Assembly (NCBI GenBank): GCA_036785705.1
Contig: JAWUZG010000056.1
Location: 5,023,001-5,087,000 of the forward strand
Reading direction: 5' to 3'
DNA length: 64,000 nt
Origin: Acanthornis magna
Lineage: Eukaryota > Chordata > Aves > Passeriformes > Acanthizidae
Below the pieces are notes generated by a model that had not been told where the DNA came from, did no database searches, and saw only the letters and a list, made by a program, of their open reading frames with translations. Shown one piece after another: positions 40,701-49,231 of this stretch (positions are counted from its first letter, which is position 1; the number at the start of each line of letters is the position of its first letter). The position numbers and the translations under genes were made by a program.

Positions 40701-43700
40701 AGTGCTACAGCTGGTAACAGAGGTATTACAGTGCCTGTAGGGCATCACTGGTTAGGGATGAATTCATTCTTCTTCTCTAGTCAGTTATTACACCCCATGT
40801 AAGAATGTGGCCTTGAATGTCTAAATATGACTGGATCTCTTTCCTGCTTGGACCAAATGTGTTAGTTGTACCTCCAAGGAAGTTAGAGTAGAAATCAAGG
40901 GTTGATTGTTCTATAACTGACCTGTAATTTTAAAGCCTTACACAGTCATCCGCATGGGCCGAGAAGCTTCTGTGTTGCAGAAAAAGAATCTGGCTTTTTG
41001 GGAAGAACAGGTCTTGCCATTATCAAAGTCGAATTCTCCCAAGTCTTTGGTTTGCTATAATTCTCACACATGAAGTATTAAACCCAATGCCAGCTTGTGA
41101 TCACAGACCAATTTTCCCCCCCTTACAGTCACCCAGTCGGAAGTCTTTATGTGGGGCACATCCTGCTTCTGAGGTTCCCGTAAGAGTTTTACTTGATAAA
41201 TGACACGTTGCTGGATATAAGGCACAGGTGAAGTTGTTCTTGCGTACCGTACTCCTACTGACTGCTAAAGCACTGTCTTAACTTCTCCAGTGGGAATCAT
41301 CCTCATTTATGACCTGAGACAACTATAGTATGTTTTGATTTTTTATTGAACCAAATCTACTTCTGAAGTTTCATGGATGTGGTACTGTGTAATACACACA
41401 ACACTGGTGCCAAGGCAGATTTGCCTGCGGTGTTCCAGTGCAACATGTGCTGTCTTGGTTTTTCAGTGGACTATGCAGTGGAACAAGCTCACCAAGGGGT
41501 CTTCTTCAATCAAGGTCAATGCTGCACTGCAGGCTCACGGATTTATGTGGAGGAATCAATCTACGAAGAGTTTGTTAGAAGAAGTGTAGAACGTGCAAAG
41601 AGGAGAGTTGTGGGGAGTCCTTTTGACCCAACTACAGAACAAGGGCCACAGGTAAAGGAGTGGGGCTTTGGCTCTACAGCCCAGAAGGTGCCTGGAGGTG
41701 TTTAAACTCCACTAAGGCAGAGGTCAGTCAGTGCACACTCTCATGGTCTAGGGTAACTGACACGATACATATTTTCAAGCTGAAAATTCTAAAGGAGTAA
41801 ATAGTCTGTGCAGCTCTAAGGTGTTTCTTGTTAAATAAAAAAATCTCAATTTAAATACCAATATTTGCCTCCCAGTCTTAAGAGCAAGATTTGGATTTTC
41901 AGCCCCCAAAATACAGCTGTAAACTGGGAGAAACTCTCAAAAGTCTCTGTGAGCATTTACTTTCAAGAACTGTCTACAGCCATAACTATACTTGTATATC
42001 CAGAAATTCTAAACAAAAGATGGGCACAATCAGAAAAAAGTCTTTAGAAGATGTTCCTGCTACTAATAACTACCTGGGCTTGTAACATTTTCAGGAAGTT
42101 AAGCTGGGACAAAAATTAATGCACCGCTTTTTTTGTGCTTATAAACTAGATTGTTTAGCAAGAGTGTGGGTTAAGCCACAAATATAAGGTGACACATCCT
42201 TAAAAAGTCTGAGCCCTGGGCTACAGGCAGCACCTGCTTGTAGATCTTTGGTATCCACAGCTCAGAGAGTAGTAAATGGAAGCATGAACCAACTCACAGG
42301 AACACAACCTGCCTAAAAACACCTATTTGGACTCGATTGTCAAGCACATGGTCTGCACATCAAACAGCTTCTTTTCTCTTTCAGATTGATAAAAAACAAT
42401 ACAACAAGATCTTGGAACTGATTCAGAGTGGCATTACTGAAGGAGCAAAACTTGAATGTGGAGGAAAAGGGCTGGGAAGAAAGGGCTTCTTCATTGAACC
42501 TACGGTGTTTTCCAATGTCACAGACGACATGCGGATTGCCAAGGAGGAGGTATTCACACACAGGGGCAAGATCCTTTTAGAATGTCCTCAATATTACTTT
42601 TCTTTGTTTAATTCCTAAGACAAAAGCATCAGAGTGAAAATTACCACTATATTAAAAAAAAAATCTTTTCAGAACTCCTTATGCACACAGCAAGTAACAT
42701 CAGTTGGATAAGGAAGCTCAATTTTTGTCACTGACTGTAAGGTCTGAGACATCAAAGAGGAGATATGGATAGAATGGATGAGTTCCACTGGGGCACCTGC
42801 TTTGGGAAACTCATGCAGTTTTACAGACAGATATTATCACTATTTATCACTAAATTTTGCTGTGGGAAATTTTAAACAGTGTAATAGGAGAGAGAAGATA
42901 ATTTTAAAAGCAGAACAAAACAATAATGAAATGCCTCTGAGACAGTTGTTTTATTAATTATTAATCTTTGTTGCAGATTTTTGGGCCTGTTCAAGAAATA
43001 CTGAGATTTAAAACCATGGATGAAGTTATAGAGAGAGCCAACAATTCTGATTTTGGGCTGGTAGCTGCTGTCTTTACAAATGACATAAACAAGGCCCTGA
43101 CAGTCTCTTCAGCAATGCAGGCTGGGACAGTCTGGTAAGCCGAAGTTATCCCACTCCCGCTCCTGAAGATAAAGAGTTTGACTCACTATGATTATTTCAC
43201 TTCAGTTTTGCACCCTTTGTTAAGAATATTTATCCAGCCCATGGCAGTGGTGAATCACTAGCCCAGCCATGAACAGCTGTGGGGAGGTGCTGTGGTGCTC
43301 ACTGCTGGGCAATGCTAGTGGAGGCTGGAAAGCACCTTGCTTCCCAGGAGCACGGCAGCCACTGCTGAGGCTGCCCTGCACACAAACAGCATCAGTGATC
43401 CTCTCTGGGGAGCAGAGGAATCCTGGGAGCTTTCTGCTAAAGCCACAAAGGGTTGTGTACTTTCTACAACATTAAGGAACGGAGGGGACACCTCCAGGCT
43501 TTAGGAATAGGTAATGCCAACTCTAGAGTTTAGTAGCTTGCAATTTAGTATGTCAAACCTGAGTAAACTAAAGATCTGCAAGAAATTAGGGAGAAAAAGG
43601 GCAAATGCAAATCTAGCAGCTCTTTGTTATAAACTGGCACTGAGGTTTGGCAGCAGATTAACAGTTCATTACTGAAGCTGTGTCCAAGTGCACGGTGCTC

Positions 43701-46700
43701 TCCTCTGGCCCTCACAGGTCAAATCCAATTCTCTTTAGGAATAAGAAGCAGAATGTTGTTTTTGTAGCATAAATCCTTCATTTCTTTTCAACATGAAATG
43801 AGTTTGTTATTACTAAGAGGTATAGAGTGTCGTTAGCACCACAAGTTTCAGCCTCTCTCTGAGTTATCCAAAGGTCTCTCTGGCAGTGCAGCTGGACTTA
43901 ATGCCTCTTCCTGTTACAGGATAAATTGCTACAATGCCTTAAATGCCCAAAGTCCTTTTGGAGGATTCAAGATGTCTGGCAATGGGAGGGAGATGTAAGT
44001 ATTACACTGCTGTTTTCTAAATTGTTTTCAACTCTACAACATTAGTGAATCCTTCCATGCAAATTAAAATCCAGAAATATTCCAACCTGAGAATTAGGGC
44101 ATAATATAAGGTGACTTTTAATCATTGCCAGTTCTAAACACAATTGATTTGCATGGTAAGACCAGATCACTTTTTTTTTTTTTTCCCCCTTCTTTAATGT
44201 TGCAAACTAACTTACTGGAATTCTCTTCTTATCCTGTAAGGAACTGAAAATTTCTGAGTATTTTTCTGAACTTGTAACCTGTGTTTTCTGGAAGTTTTTT
44301 TAGCCATATTAACCATCACTTTTCAGAAAGATTCTCTCTTTGGTGTTGCCAAGTGCATGTTGACTGGTTTGGTATACTTGTTTCAGAGTTGTTTTGCAAT
44401 ATATTGTGCCTCTCTTGCTAGTTTTTCCTTTTCTTTCTTCAGTTTTCACTATATTTATTAATATAAGTGCATCTGAATTTTATAAAAAAGTTAGCAGCTT
44501 GTGGATTTTTAAACTATGTTACATGAAATCAGGCCTAGAGAAGGAAACAAATGTATTTACATCCCTTTGAAAAAGAAATCACTTGCCATTATAAAGCTTT
44601 CTGTCCTTCTTATTCCATTTAACACTAAGTGCCAAATATTTTGAAATGGAGCTGCACACTCAAATACTGTCCCATGTACCTAATTTAAAGTCTTACCAGT
44701 TTCTCATTCTCCTTACAATCACAAGAAAGTTTAGCAATTGCATCAGCCCCAGATTGGTTACATACCAAGGATTCAATTAATTTCTGTGCAGGAGGCAGAA
44801 AATGTACCAGATATGTCTCACCTAAGTTTTCAAAATAGCTCATGGCTAATGGCAAACTCAGCAGTAAAACTAAAGTAAGGTCAAACTCTTTAAAACTTTA
44901 AATATGTTGAAGTATACAACTTGATCTATAAAATAAGCTCTATGTAGTCTGAAGTATTTTCCCTCGTTAGGGAGTACTTTGAATAACACATTCATGCTAT
45001 TCACATTCATGAGTTATGAGGTGATCTCACACTGGCATAAATATGTCAGGTCATCTAACTCTTATCATTGTGAAAATATTCTAAAACTACTAAGCTTGAT
45101 AGAGCACATGAGTAACTTGACACCCAGGGGTGACCCCACTGACTCCAGGGAGGTTAAACTGTGCAAACAAAATATTCACATATTGATGTTGTAGAGTTCT
45201 TGAAAGGGGGGAAACCCAGGCAGCACCCCAGCTCTCATGGAAAAATCTGTGGTAATTGCACACTTGGTTCCCACTACAGCTTTGAAAGTATTCATCATAA
45301 ACAATAAATGTTTGGAATGGCAATAATCTCCATCTCACAAAGATGCCCGAAAACCTACCTATGAGTAATTATTCTACTCCTTTCAGAACCTCTTTGATCA
45401 GATTTCACCTTCTAATTCACCTCCTCCACCCTGCTTTAATACCTGCATACTTTTTATTAAAATGCCAGTTTCCTAGATTGTTTTTAAGGGATACATTTTA
45501 CAGCATAAATAACGCTGAGTGGGCCAGTTAAAGAAAAAAAGGAAAAAGTGTTTGCACATAAGCATGTCATTGCTAAGCTGACACTAGGCTACAGCCACAT
45601 CATAACTGGGCCACTGTGCTTCCTGTGCCAGCACTGCATTATCTGGGACTTGTTTTGGTCCTGCATTTAAATTCACAGGTTTTCACCACATATGGGCAAA
45701 AAATTGACACAAAGTTGAGATCTGTGATACTCATTTTACACACCCACCAAATGTAGCAGGGTATGTGCATCCCAGTACAGAACCAGAACTCATGTATACA
45801 ATACAGGTGATTTCTGTTTGCTTTAAGACTGCTTACAATATTCTTGTCTTCTTGAAGGGCTCTAAAAGACATGGGTTTGGAGTTTTTTTCATTTATGCTT
45901 CTTTAAAGCTTCTTATCACTACATGGGAGATGTTAAAATTTAACTCCAGTAACTAAAAATTGGGTGATTCAGCCCAAATAGCCACATGTGGCCATTTTAT
46001 ATTAGAGTTCCCCAAAATTCTGGCCTCTGTCCAAATGTCTTCAAGGGAAGGAAGTGCCATTGTACTTTAGGTCTCTCCTTTAATGTCAAAGAAATTATTA
46101 TTGTCTGGATAGCACTGAGAAACAGCAGTGCACACCTACATTCTGAAAAACAAGTGCAAGCAGGAGAATGGCTGGGAGTTGTAATTCTTTCCCTTATCTT
46201 TTTTTCTCTTGGACTGAGGGAGGGAAGAGCGTATGTAATATTTCTTTTTAAAGCATTTTGTTCCCCTTCCCTCACACCTACACAACCAAGGGACAGCACC
46301 ATGCAGACTTGACCCATGGGCTCCTTCCTTTTCACAGACAGAACCTTTGTTCGCACTGATACCAAAATGCAATCCAAGAAGACCCAGAATGGCCATAGAA
46401 TAGGATGGTTTTGCTCCCTGTATTAGGACAATCGAGCCCTGTAAATGAACACGCACTGATTCTTCTGCTCTGAACGTCTGGCATAACCCATCTTCCTATT
46501 CAGCAAGTGCAGCTTTTTAACTTTTGAAAAATACTTGCCTTAGGATTCATCATGATTGTCCATTTCTAAACTTTTGACCAGAAAACAAACATGTAAAGCC
46601 CTGAAGCCATGAGCTGAAGAAACAGACAATAAGTGTCTCTAATTTTGTGTGGCAGACCAAGATGAGAAATCAAGTGGCATTTGGGACATACATCAAGTCG

Positions 46701-48610
46701 CTGGCTGCTGGGGCTGGCTTATCTGTTGGCTTGCAAAAATGTGTCCAATGGGTGTCTGGAGCAACACAGCAGCCCTACTGAATCCAGAAACTTCCACACA
46801 GACACTTACTAGCATTAGTTACTGGGTTCCAGGCAGCTCCTACTGACAGCTTCCACTGAGCCCTAAGGGAATGCTTCTGATAAATAGCTGAAGTTTTTCG
46901 TCATTCTTTGGAGACAAATCCACCACTTTCTACTGAAAGCTGGGAGTCGTGTGGTCCAGATCAATGGGAACCCTTTACATGCAAAAAAATCTTCACTAAT
47001 ACTTGCTTGCAGGTACTTAGACTCTGGTAAATCTTAAAAATGCCTACTGAATCATCAGTCTGATATATCCCTTCCACTACATCACACATTAGGCTTACCT
47101 ATTGGATGACAGGCACATCAGAAAGCTTTCAAAACTGCAGATGAAGTGATATGGGCTGGTAAACACTGGTAATGCTGCTCAAATGAATTAACTTTCCAAG
47201 GGAGGTTACAGGAGTTTCACCCTAATGTTAGATTTTGTGTAAAATCTGCAGTGTAGAAGTAAATACAAAATAGGTTATGCAATGCTAGGGGCCTACGGAG
47301 GGGTTTAATTGCCTTGAACGGTGGCCTCTCACTCCATTCTGAAACACTTCTTAGAAGGAGGTTCTGAGGAATTCCTCTGAAATATCCTTTATGGTTCAGC
47401 TGGCATTAAGTCCTGCGCAGGAGAATCCAGAGGGGAGGCAGTGTCAAGTAGTAAACACAGTAACATCATATCCATGCCAGCACATTTTAGATTTTAATAT
47501 AAGTAATAGAGCAATACTGTGTGGTTTTTAGAAGTGGGGACAAAAATTCAAGCAAGAAACAAATGTCTGTAAGAGCTCATGCAAAAGAATCCTCATTGAG
47601 TTAATACAGAAAAGATACTCTACTCCCAGACTTGGACTGTACCTGTTTTGAGGTGGGGACAGTGTTTGCTTTACATACACAGCGTCTGCAAGGCAGATTA
47701 TAAAGTAACTAATGACATAAAGAGACTTCTCCATTACTCAAAATAAGCCCAGGAAAATGGAAATACCTGTACTTCAGAGAAGACCAGTGTAAGTCCCAAG
47801 AAACCATGCAACATCCAATCTAAACCTCAGCAGAATGGCCAGAGAGATGAGCCAGGCTGCAGCTGGCTAAAACAAAATGTTAATAGCATTCAGAAACACC
47901 CACTTTTAAAGCATAATCTATCCAAAGCAGAACATGTAGCCCTCAGAGCCACGTGTCAGATGACTGGGACCTAGTAAGAAGCTGCTTTCTAGCAGTATGG
48001 AGGATCTTACCTAAGGTGCTGTGCCAGGACCAAACAGGGAATTCTACAGAGAATCATAGAAGGGAATCTGAGCAAGCTGAGCTCTCTTCCACATTACATG
48101 CAAATGATGATTTCTACCACTTGATATTTTGTTAGGGAGAAAAGATCAGTGGCTTAGGAGTCAAGTTCATCTTTATCCACGGTTGTGAGTAGTTCATTTT
48201 TCATTGTACTCCGTGTGGACCTTCCCTTTCTTGAGTGCAAATAGAAGCAGTAATTTCACTGGCCAGTGGGGTAGGTCTTGGTGTTTGGACATTTTCAAGG
48301 TCTAGAAAGGACAGAGAACATAAATTCACTCCCAACAGCTCCATCAACAGACAGTGAGTATTTCTGGGCTTAATGTTCTGTATCTCCTTATCAAATTCTG
48401 GAGCCATCGATTATTCTTTTGACTCAAACTGAACTGCAACTTTGGGTTATATCTTAACTTTATCAAGAGATCACTTTGCAGATTTTTGCTCAATAAACAG
48501 TAACTGGTACAAGTTGATGCTGCAATTTGTTTTTTAGGGGTGAATGTGGATTGAGAGAATATTCTGAAGTTAAAACTGTGACAATAAAGATCCCTCAGAA
48601 GAACTCCTAA
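19647..48610 (+). CDS. ALDH1A2: ALDH1A2 (retinaldehyde dehydrogenase 2), exons 2-13, spliced span
   Basis: This gene encodes the cytosolic NAD-dependent dehydrogenase that oxidises all-trans-retinaldehyde to retinoic acid, the main embryonic source of that signal. The coding pieces are 19647-19751, 19977-20117, 21725-21854, 26935-26996, 29705-29833, 29964-30077, 38897-38999, 41467-41651, 42385-42549, 42977-43134, 43920-43994 and 48538-48610. They total 1440 nt (479 codons plus stop) in one open frame. Exon 1 of the human gene encodes 39 residues, so the full protein would be 518 aa, equal to human. On that numbering the seen features are the WNFP NAD-site motif (186-189), Lys210, the GSTEVG turn (263-268), catalytic Glu286 in LELGGK, catalytic Cys320 in NQGQCC and the EEIFGP motif (416-421). 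The C-terminus IPQKNS matches ALDH1A2 rather than ALDH1A1 or ALDH1A3 as I remember them. Exon 1 and the promoter are outside the window. Family identity is very secure; the paralogue call rests on remembered sequences. Confidence 0.97.
19752..19976 (+). other. ALDH1A2 intron 2 (225 bp)
   Basis: A short GT-AG intron (GTAACG...TTCACAG). It contains three close variants of the word AATGTATAA near 19780-19825. No other feature is seen. Confidence 0.9.
19977..20117 (+). CDS. ALDH1A2: ALDH1A2 exon 3 (residues 75-121)
   Basis: The exon is 141 nt, 47 codons, phase 0/0, starting [15 protein letters not shown] and ending ERDRAILA. The acceptor is TTCACAG and the donor GCT|GTAAGT. It contains Met97 (RRMDASERG), the first in-frame Met after exon 1. 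Human ALDH1A2 has an annotated 422-residue isoform whose length fits initiation here (518 minus 96). Residue 104 is His (CAT) where I recall Arg in human and chicken. Confidence 0.97.
20118..21724 (+). other. ALDH1A2 intron 3 (1607 bp)
   Basis: A GT-AG intron (GTAAGT...CCTGCAG). It contains a (GACA)n microsatellite at 21403-21424 within a CA-rich stretch. No exon, RNA gene or recognisable transposon is seen. Confidence 0.9.
21403..21424. repeat. (GACA)n microsatellite
   Basis: About five tandem GACA tetramers, flanked on both sides by CA-rich sequence (roughly 21350-21445). It is likely length-polymorphic. Confidence 0.9.
21725..21854 (+). CDS. ALDH1A2: ALDH1A2 exon 4 (residues 122-164 and first base of 165)
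   Basis: The exon is 130 nt, 43 codons plus one base, starting [15 protein letters not shown] and ending GMTIPV. The acceptor is CCTGCAG and the donor GTAG|GTAAGG. The trailing G joins AT of exon 5 to make Asp165. The LNSGKP form, with Ser where human has Gly, matches the avian sequence as I remember it. Confidence 0.97.
21855..26934 (+). other. ALDH1A2 intron 4 (5080 bp)
   Basis: A GT-AG intron (GTAAGG...TTTCAG). It is mostly AT-rich, with a mildly GC-rich patch near 25.7-25.95 kb and a T12 run at 26872-26883 close to the acceptor. An open frame at 22963-23292 has no coding resemblance. No transposon is recognised. Confidence 0.85.
26935..26996 (+). CDS. ALDH1A2: ALDH1A2 exon 5 (rest of residue 165 to 185)
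   Basis: This small 62-nt exon is missing from simple long-frame searches. After completing Asp165 it reads [20 protein letters not shown] and ends in phase 0 at CCT|GTGAGT; the acceptor is GTTTCAG. The GQIIP end is the start of the cofactor-binding segment that continues into exon 6 (WNFP). Length and phase fit exactly between exons 4 and 6. Confidence 0.96.
26997..29704 (+). other. ALDH1A2 intron 5 (2708 bp)
   Basis: A GT-AG intron (GTGAGT...CCCTACAG) with a strong T-rich tract before the acceptor (29690-29700). No other feature is recognised. Confidence 0.85.
29705..29833 (+). CDS. ALDH1A2: ALDH1A2 exon 6 (residues 186-228)
   Basis: The exon is 129 nt, 43 codons, phase 0/0, starting [20 protein letters not shown] and ending YMGALIKE. 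It holds the conserved Asn187 of WNFP, which helps form the oxyanion site in this family, and Lys210 of VVIKPAEQ, which contacts the NAD ribose. The acceptor is CCTACAG and the donor GAG|GTAAGA. Confidence 0.97.
29834..29963 (+). other. ALDH1A2 intron 6 (130 bp)
   Basis: The shortest intron of the gene, GT-AG (GTAAGA...TTGACAG). It separates exon 6 from the cassette-like exon 7. Nothing else is seen in it. Confidence 0.93.
29964..30077 (+). CDS. ALDH1A2: ALDH1A2 exon 7 (residues 229-266), symmetric exon
   Basis: The exon is 114 nt, 38 codons, phase 0/0. It starts [16 protein letters not shown] and ends KIAFTGSTE, so it carries the Rossmann-fold glycines and most of the GSTEVG NAD motif. A human isoform of 480 residues equals the full length minus these 38, which suggests that this exon is the one skipped there. 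The codons ATT GTT at residues 245-246 give Ile-Val where ALDH1 and ALDH2 proteins usually have Thr-Ala. The donor is GAG|GTAAGA and the acceptor TTGACAG. Confidence 0.97.
37980..38170 (+). mobile_element. possible degraded SINE with palindromic insertion
   Basis: The stretch near 38010-38035 (TTTCTGTGTGACGTTAAAAC) resembles the MIR-type core (CTGTGTGACCTTGGGCAAG). The stretch near 38148-38165 (AGCTGAAAAATGGACACAG) resembles the later MIR segment (CTGTAAAATGG). Between them, near 38115-38150, the sequence TAGGAGCCTAAAT is followed by an imperfect inverted copy, GTTTAGGTCCTTA. The similarity is weak and may be chance. Confidence 0.2.
38731..38745. repeat. A15 homopolymer upstream of exon 8
   Basis: Fifteen consecutive A, 151 bp before exon 8. 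It pairs in principle with the T15 run at 39056-39070 on the other side of the exon. Confidence 0.95.
38897..38999 (+). CDS. ALDH1A2: ALDH1A2 exon 8 (residues 267-300 and first base of 301)
   Basis: The exon is 103 nt, 34 codons plus one base, starting [17 protein letters not shown] and ending IIFADAD. It completes the GSTEVG NAD motif and contains the general base Glu286 in LELGGK. The final T joins TG of exon 9 as Leu301. The acceptor is CTTTCAG and the donor GATT|GTAAGT. Skipping this exon would shift the frame. Confidence 0.97.
39000..41466 (+). other. ALDH1A2 intron 8 (2467 bp)
   Basis: A GT-AG intron (GTAAGT...TTTTTCAG). It begins with a T15 run 57 bp after the donor. No transposon or RNA gene is recognised. 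Confidence 0.87.
39056..39070. repeat. T15 homopolymer downstream of exon 8
   Basis: Fifteen consecutive T, complementary to the A15 run at 38731-38745. The pair encloses exon 8. Confidence 0.95.
41467..41651 (+). CDS. ALDH1A2: ALDH1A2 exon 9 (rest of residue 301 to 362), catalytic cysteine
   Basis: At 185 nt this is the largest coding exon here: two bases completing Leu301, then 61 codons starting [19 protein letters not shown] and ending TTEQGPQ. Cys320, the second Cys of QGQCC, is the nucleophile that forms the thiohemiacetal with retinaldehyde. The acceptor is TTTTTCAG and the donor CAG|GTAAAG. Tyr in GSRIYVEES, where human has Phe, is as I recall the avian sequence. Confidence 0.98.
41652..42384 (+). 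other. ALDH1A2 intron 9 (733 bp)
   Basis: A GT-AG intron (GTAAAG...TTTCAG). No internal feature is recognised. Confidence 0.9.
42385..42549 (+). CDS. ALDH1A2: ALDH1A2 exon 10 (residues 363-417)
   Basis: The exon is 165 nt, 55 codons, phase 0/0, starting [16 protein letters not shown] and ending MRIAKEE. The last Glu belongs to the EEIFGP motif that contacts the NAD ribose. Residues 379-380 are Ile-Thr where I recall Val-Ala in human and chicken. The donor, GAG|GTATTC, is weak beyond +3; the acceptor is CTTTCAG. Confidence 0.97.
42550..42976 (+). other. ALDH1A2 intron 10 (427 bp)
   Basis: A GT-AG intron (GTATTC...TTGCAG) with an unusually poor donor and a run of adenines near 42652-42662. 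If retained, the frame from exon 10 would run on to a stop codon at 42616-42618. Confidence 0.9.
42977..43134 (+). CDS. ALDH1A2: ALDH1A2 exon 11 (residues 418-469 and two bases of 470)
   Basis: The exon is 158 nt, 52 codons plus TG, starting [17 protein letters not shown] and ending MQAGTV. It completes the EEIFGP cofactor motif begun in exon 10 and enters the oligomerisation part. The TG joins G of exon 12 as Trp470. The acceptor is GTTGCAG and the donor GTCTG|GTAAGC. Confidence 0.97.
43135..43919 (+). other. ALDH1A2 intron 11 (785 bp)
   Basis: A GT-AG intron (GTAAGC...TGTTACAG). No internal feature is recognised; an 83-bp stretch near 43.3-43.4 kb is somewhat GC-rich. Confidence 0.9.
43920..43994 (+). 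CDS. ALDH1A2: ALDH1A2 exon 12 (rest of residue 470 to 494 and two bases of 495)
   Basis: This 75-nt exon completes Trp470, then reads [20 protein letters not shown] and NGRE, then AT of Met495. The SPFGG.K.SG block is a C-terminal signature of aldehyde dehydrogenases near the substrate tunnel. The acceptor is TGTTACAG and the donor GAGAT|GTAAGT. It is too short to stand out as an open frame and was found by homology and phase. Confidence 0.96.
43995..48537 (+). other. ALDH1A2 intron 12 (4543 bp)
   Basis: A GT-AG intron (GTAAGT...GTTTTTTAG), with a T14 run at 44171-44184. A 126-codon antisense frame near 46.0-46.4 kb has no recognisable family. No transposon or RNA gene is recognised. Confidence 0.87.
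48538..48610 (+). CDS. ALDH1A2: ALDH1A2 exon 13, terminal coding part (end of 495 to 518, stop)
   Basis: After completing Met495 this exon reads [19 protein letters not shown], then QKNS and a TAA stop at 48608-48610. That is the expected C-terminus of ALDH1A2. Cys at residue 498 (GECG) is the avian form as I remember it; human has Phe. The acceptor is GTTTTTTAG. The exon continues into the 3' UTR. Confidence 0.97.
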
Positions 48611-48686
48611 AATGACAAAGGACCGTGTTGTGCAGAAGAGCACATGATGCCACCTTCTCTATTCCTTATGGAGACCAGCACTCAGG

Positions 48687-48692
48687 AATAAA
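48687..48692 (+). terminator. candidate poly(A) signal AATAAA (proximal)
   Basis: A canonical hexamer 77 bp after the stop codon. Use would give a very short 3' UTR. This is sequence match only. Confidence 0.2.
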
Positions 48693-48932
48693 AAGTGTTA
48701 CACAATATATATTTAAGAAATTAAGTTGCAACATATATACTGGGCACATAACTGCGTACGTAATGCAAACCAACTCTGCATGTTTTCATAAAACTCTCCT
48801 GAGAATCGTTACATCTTTATAAAACAAATCATAACAAGAGATAAAATTGCTACTGGGCATCATTTAATAATGGTTCTAGCTATAAAACTGTTAAATGCAA
48901 ATGCATGCACACACACATTTATCTCATCTTTA

Positions 48933-48938
48933 AATAAA
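48933..48938 (+). terminator. candidate poly(A) signal AATAAA (second)
   Basis: A canonical hexamer in AT-rich sequence about 320 bp after the stop codon, with no obvious GT-rich downstream element. This is sequence match only. Confidence 0.2.
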
Positions 48939-49087
48939 CAAAATAAGTCTTACTGCTTTCAGGTTGCCTTCTCCAACAGACCTGCCTTGTACTGATATTG
49001 TAGTTACAATCAGGGCTCTACAAGCCAGATTTTACCCAAAACACTAGCAATGAACAACACAAACAAGTATCATTGATGTTCTTAAAA

Positions 49088-49093
49088 AATAAA
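49088..49093 (+). terminator. candidate poly(A) signal AATAAA (third)
   Basis: A canonical hexamer about 480 bp after the stop codon. Cleavage here would leave the downstream hairpin out of the mRNA. This is sequence match only. Confidence 0.25.
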
Positions 49094-49190
49094 AGACTGA
49101 ACAGTAATGGCCCCACACCTGGTACAGTGGCAATTTTCCAATGCCCATGTGAAGAGGTCAGACTGGGAGGGAATCAATCTGCTACATGGA

Positions 49191-49231
49191 CATGAAAGCC
49201 AAATACTTACCAGTGAGATTTGGCTTTCATG
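49191..49231. repeat. perfect 14-bp inverted repeat (hairpin) in the probable 3' UTR
   Basis: The left arm, CATGAAAGCCAAAT (49191-49204), and the right arm, ATTTGGCTTTCATG (49218-49231), are exact reverse complements, separated by 13 nt (ACTTACCAGTGAG). In the transcript this would fold as a strong stem-loop. Read on the minus strand, the loop contains CTGGTAAGT, a perfect splice-donor consensus. The function is unknown. Confidence 0.85.

Noticed and set aside
41373..41705. Open frame running through exon 9 into both introns
   Set aside because: Only 41467-41651 is coding; the flanks lie outside clear splice sites and do not match the family.
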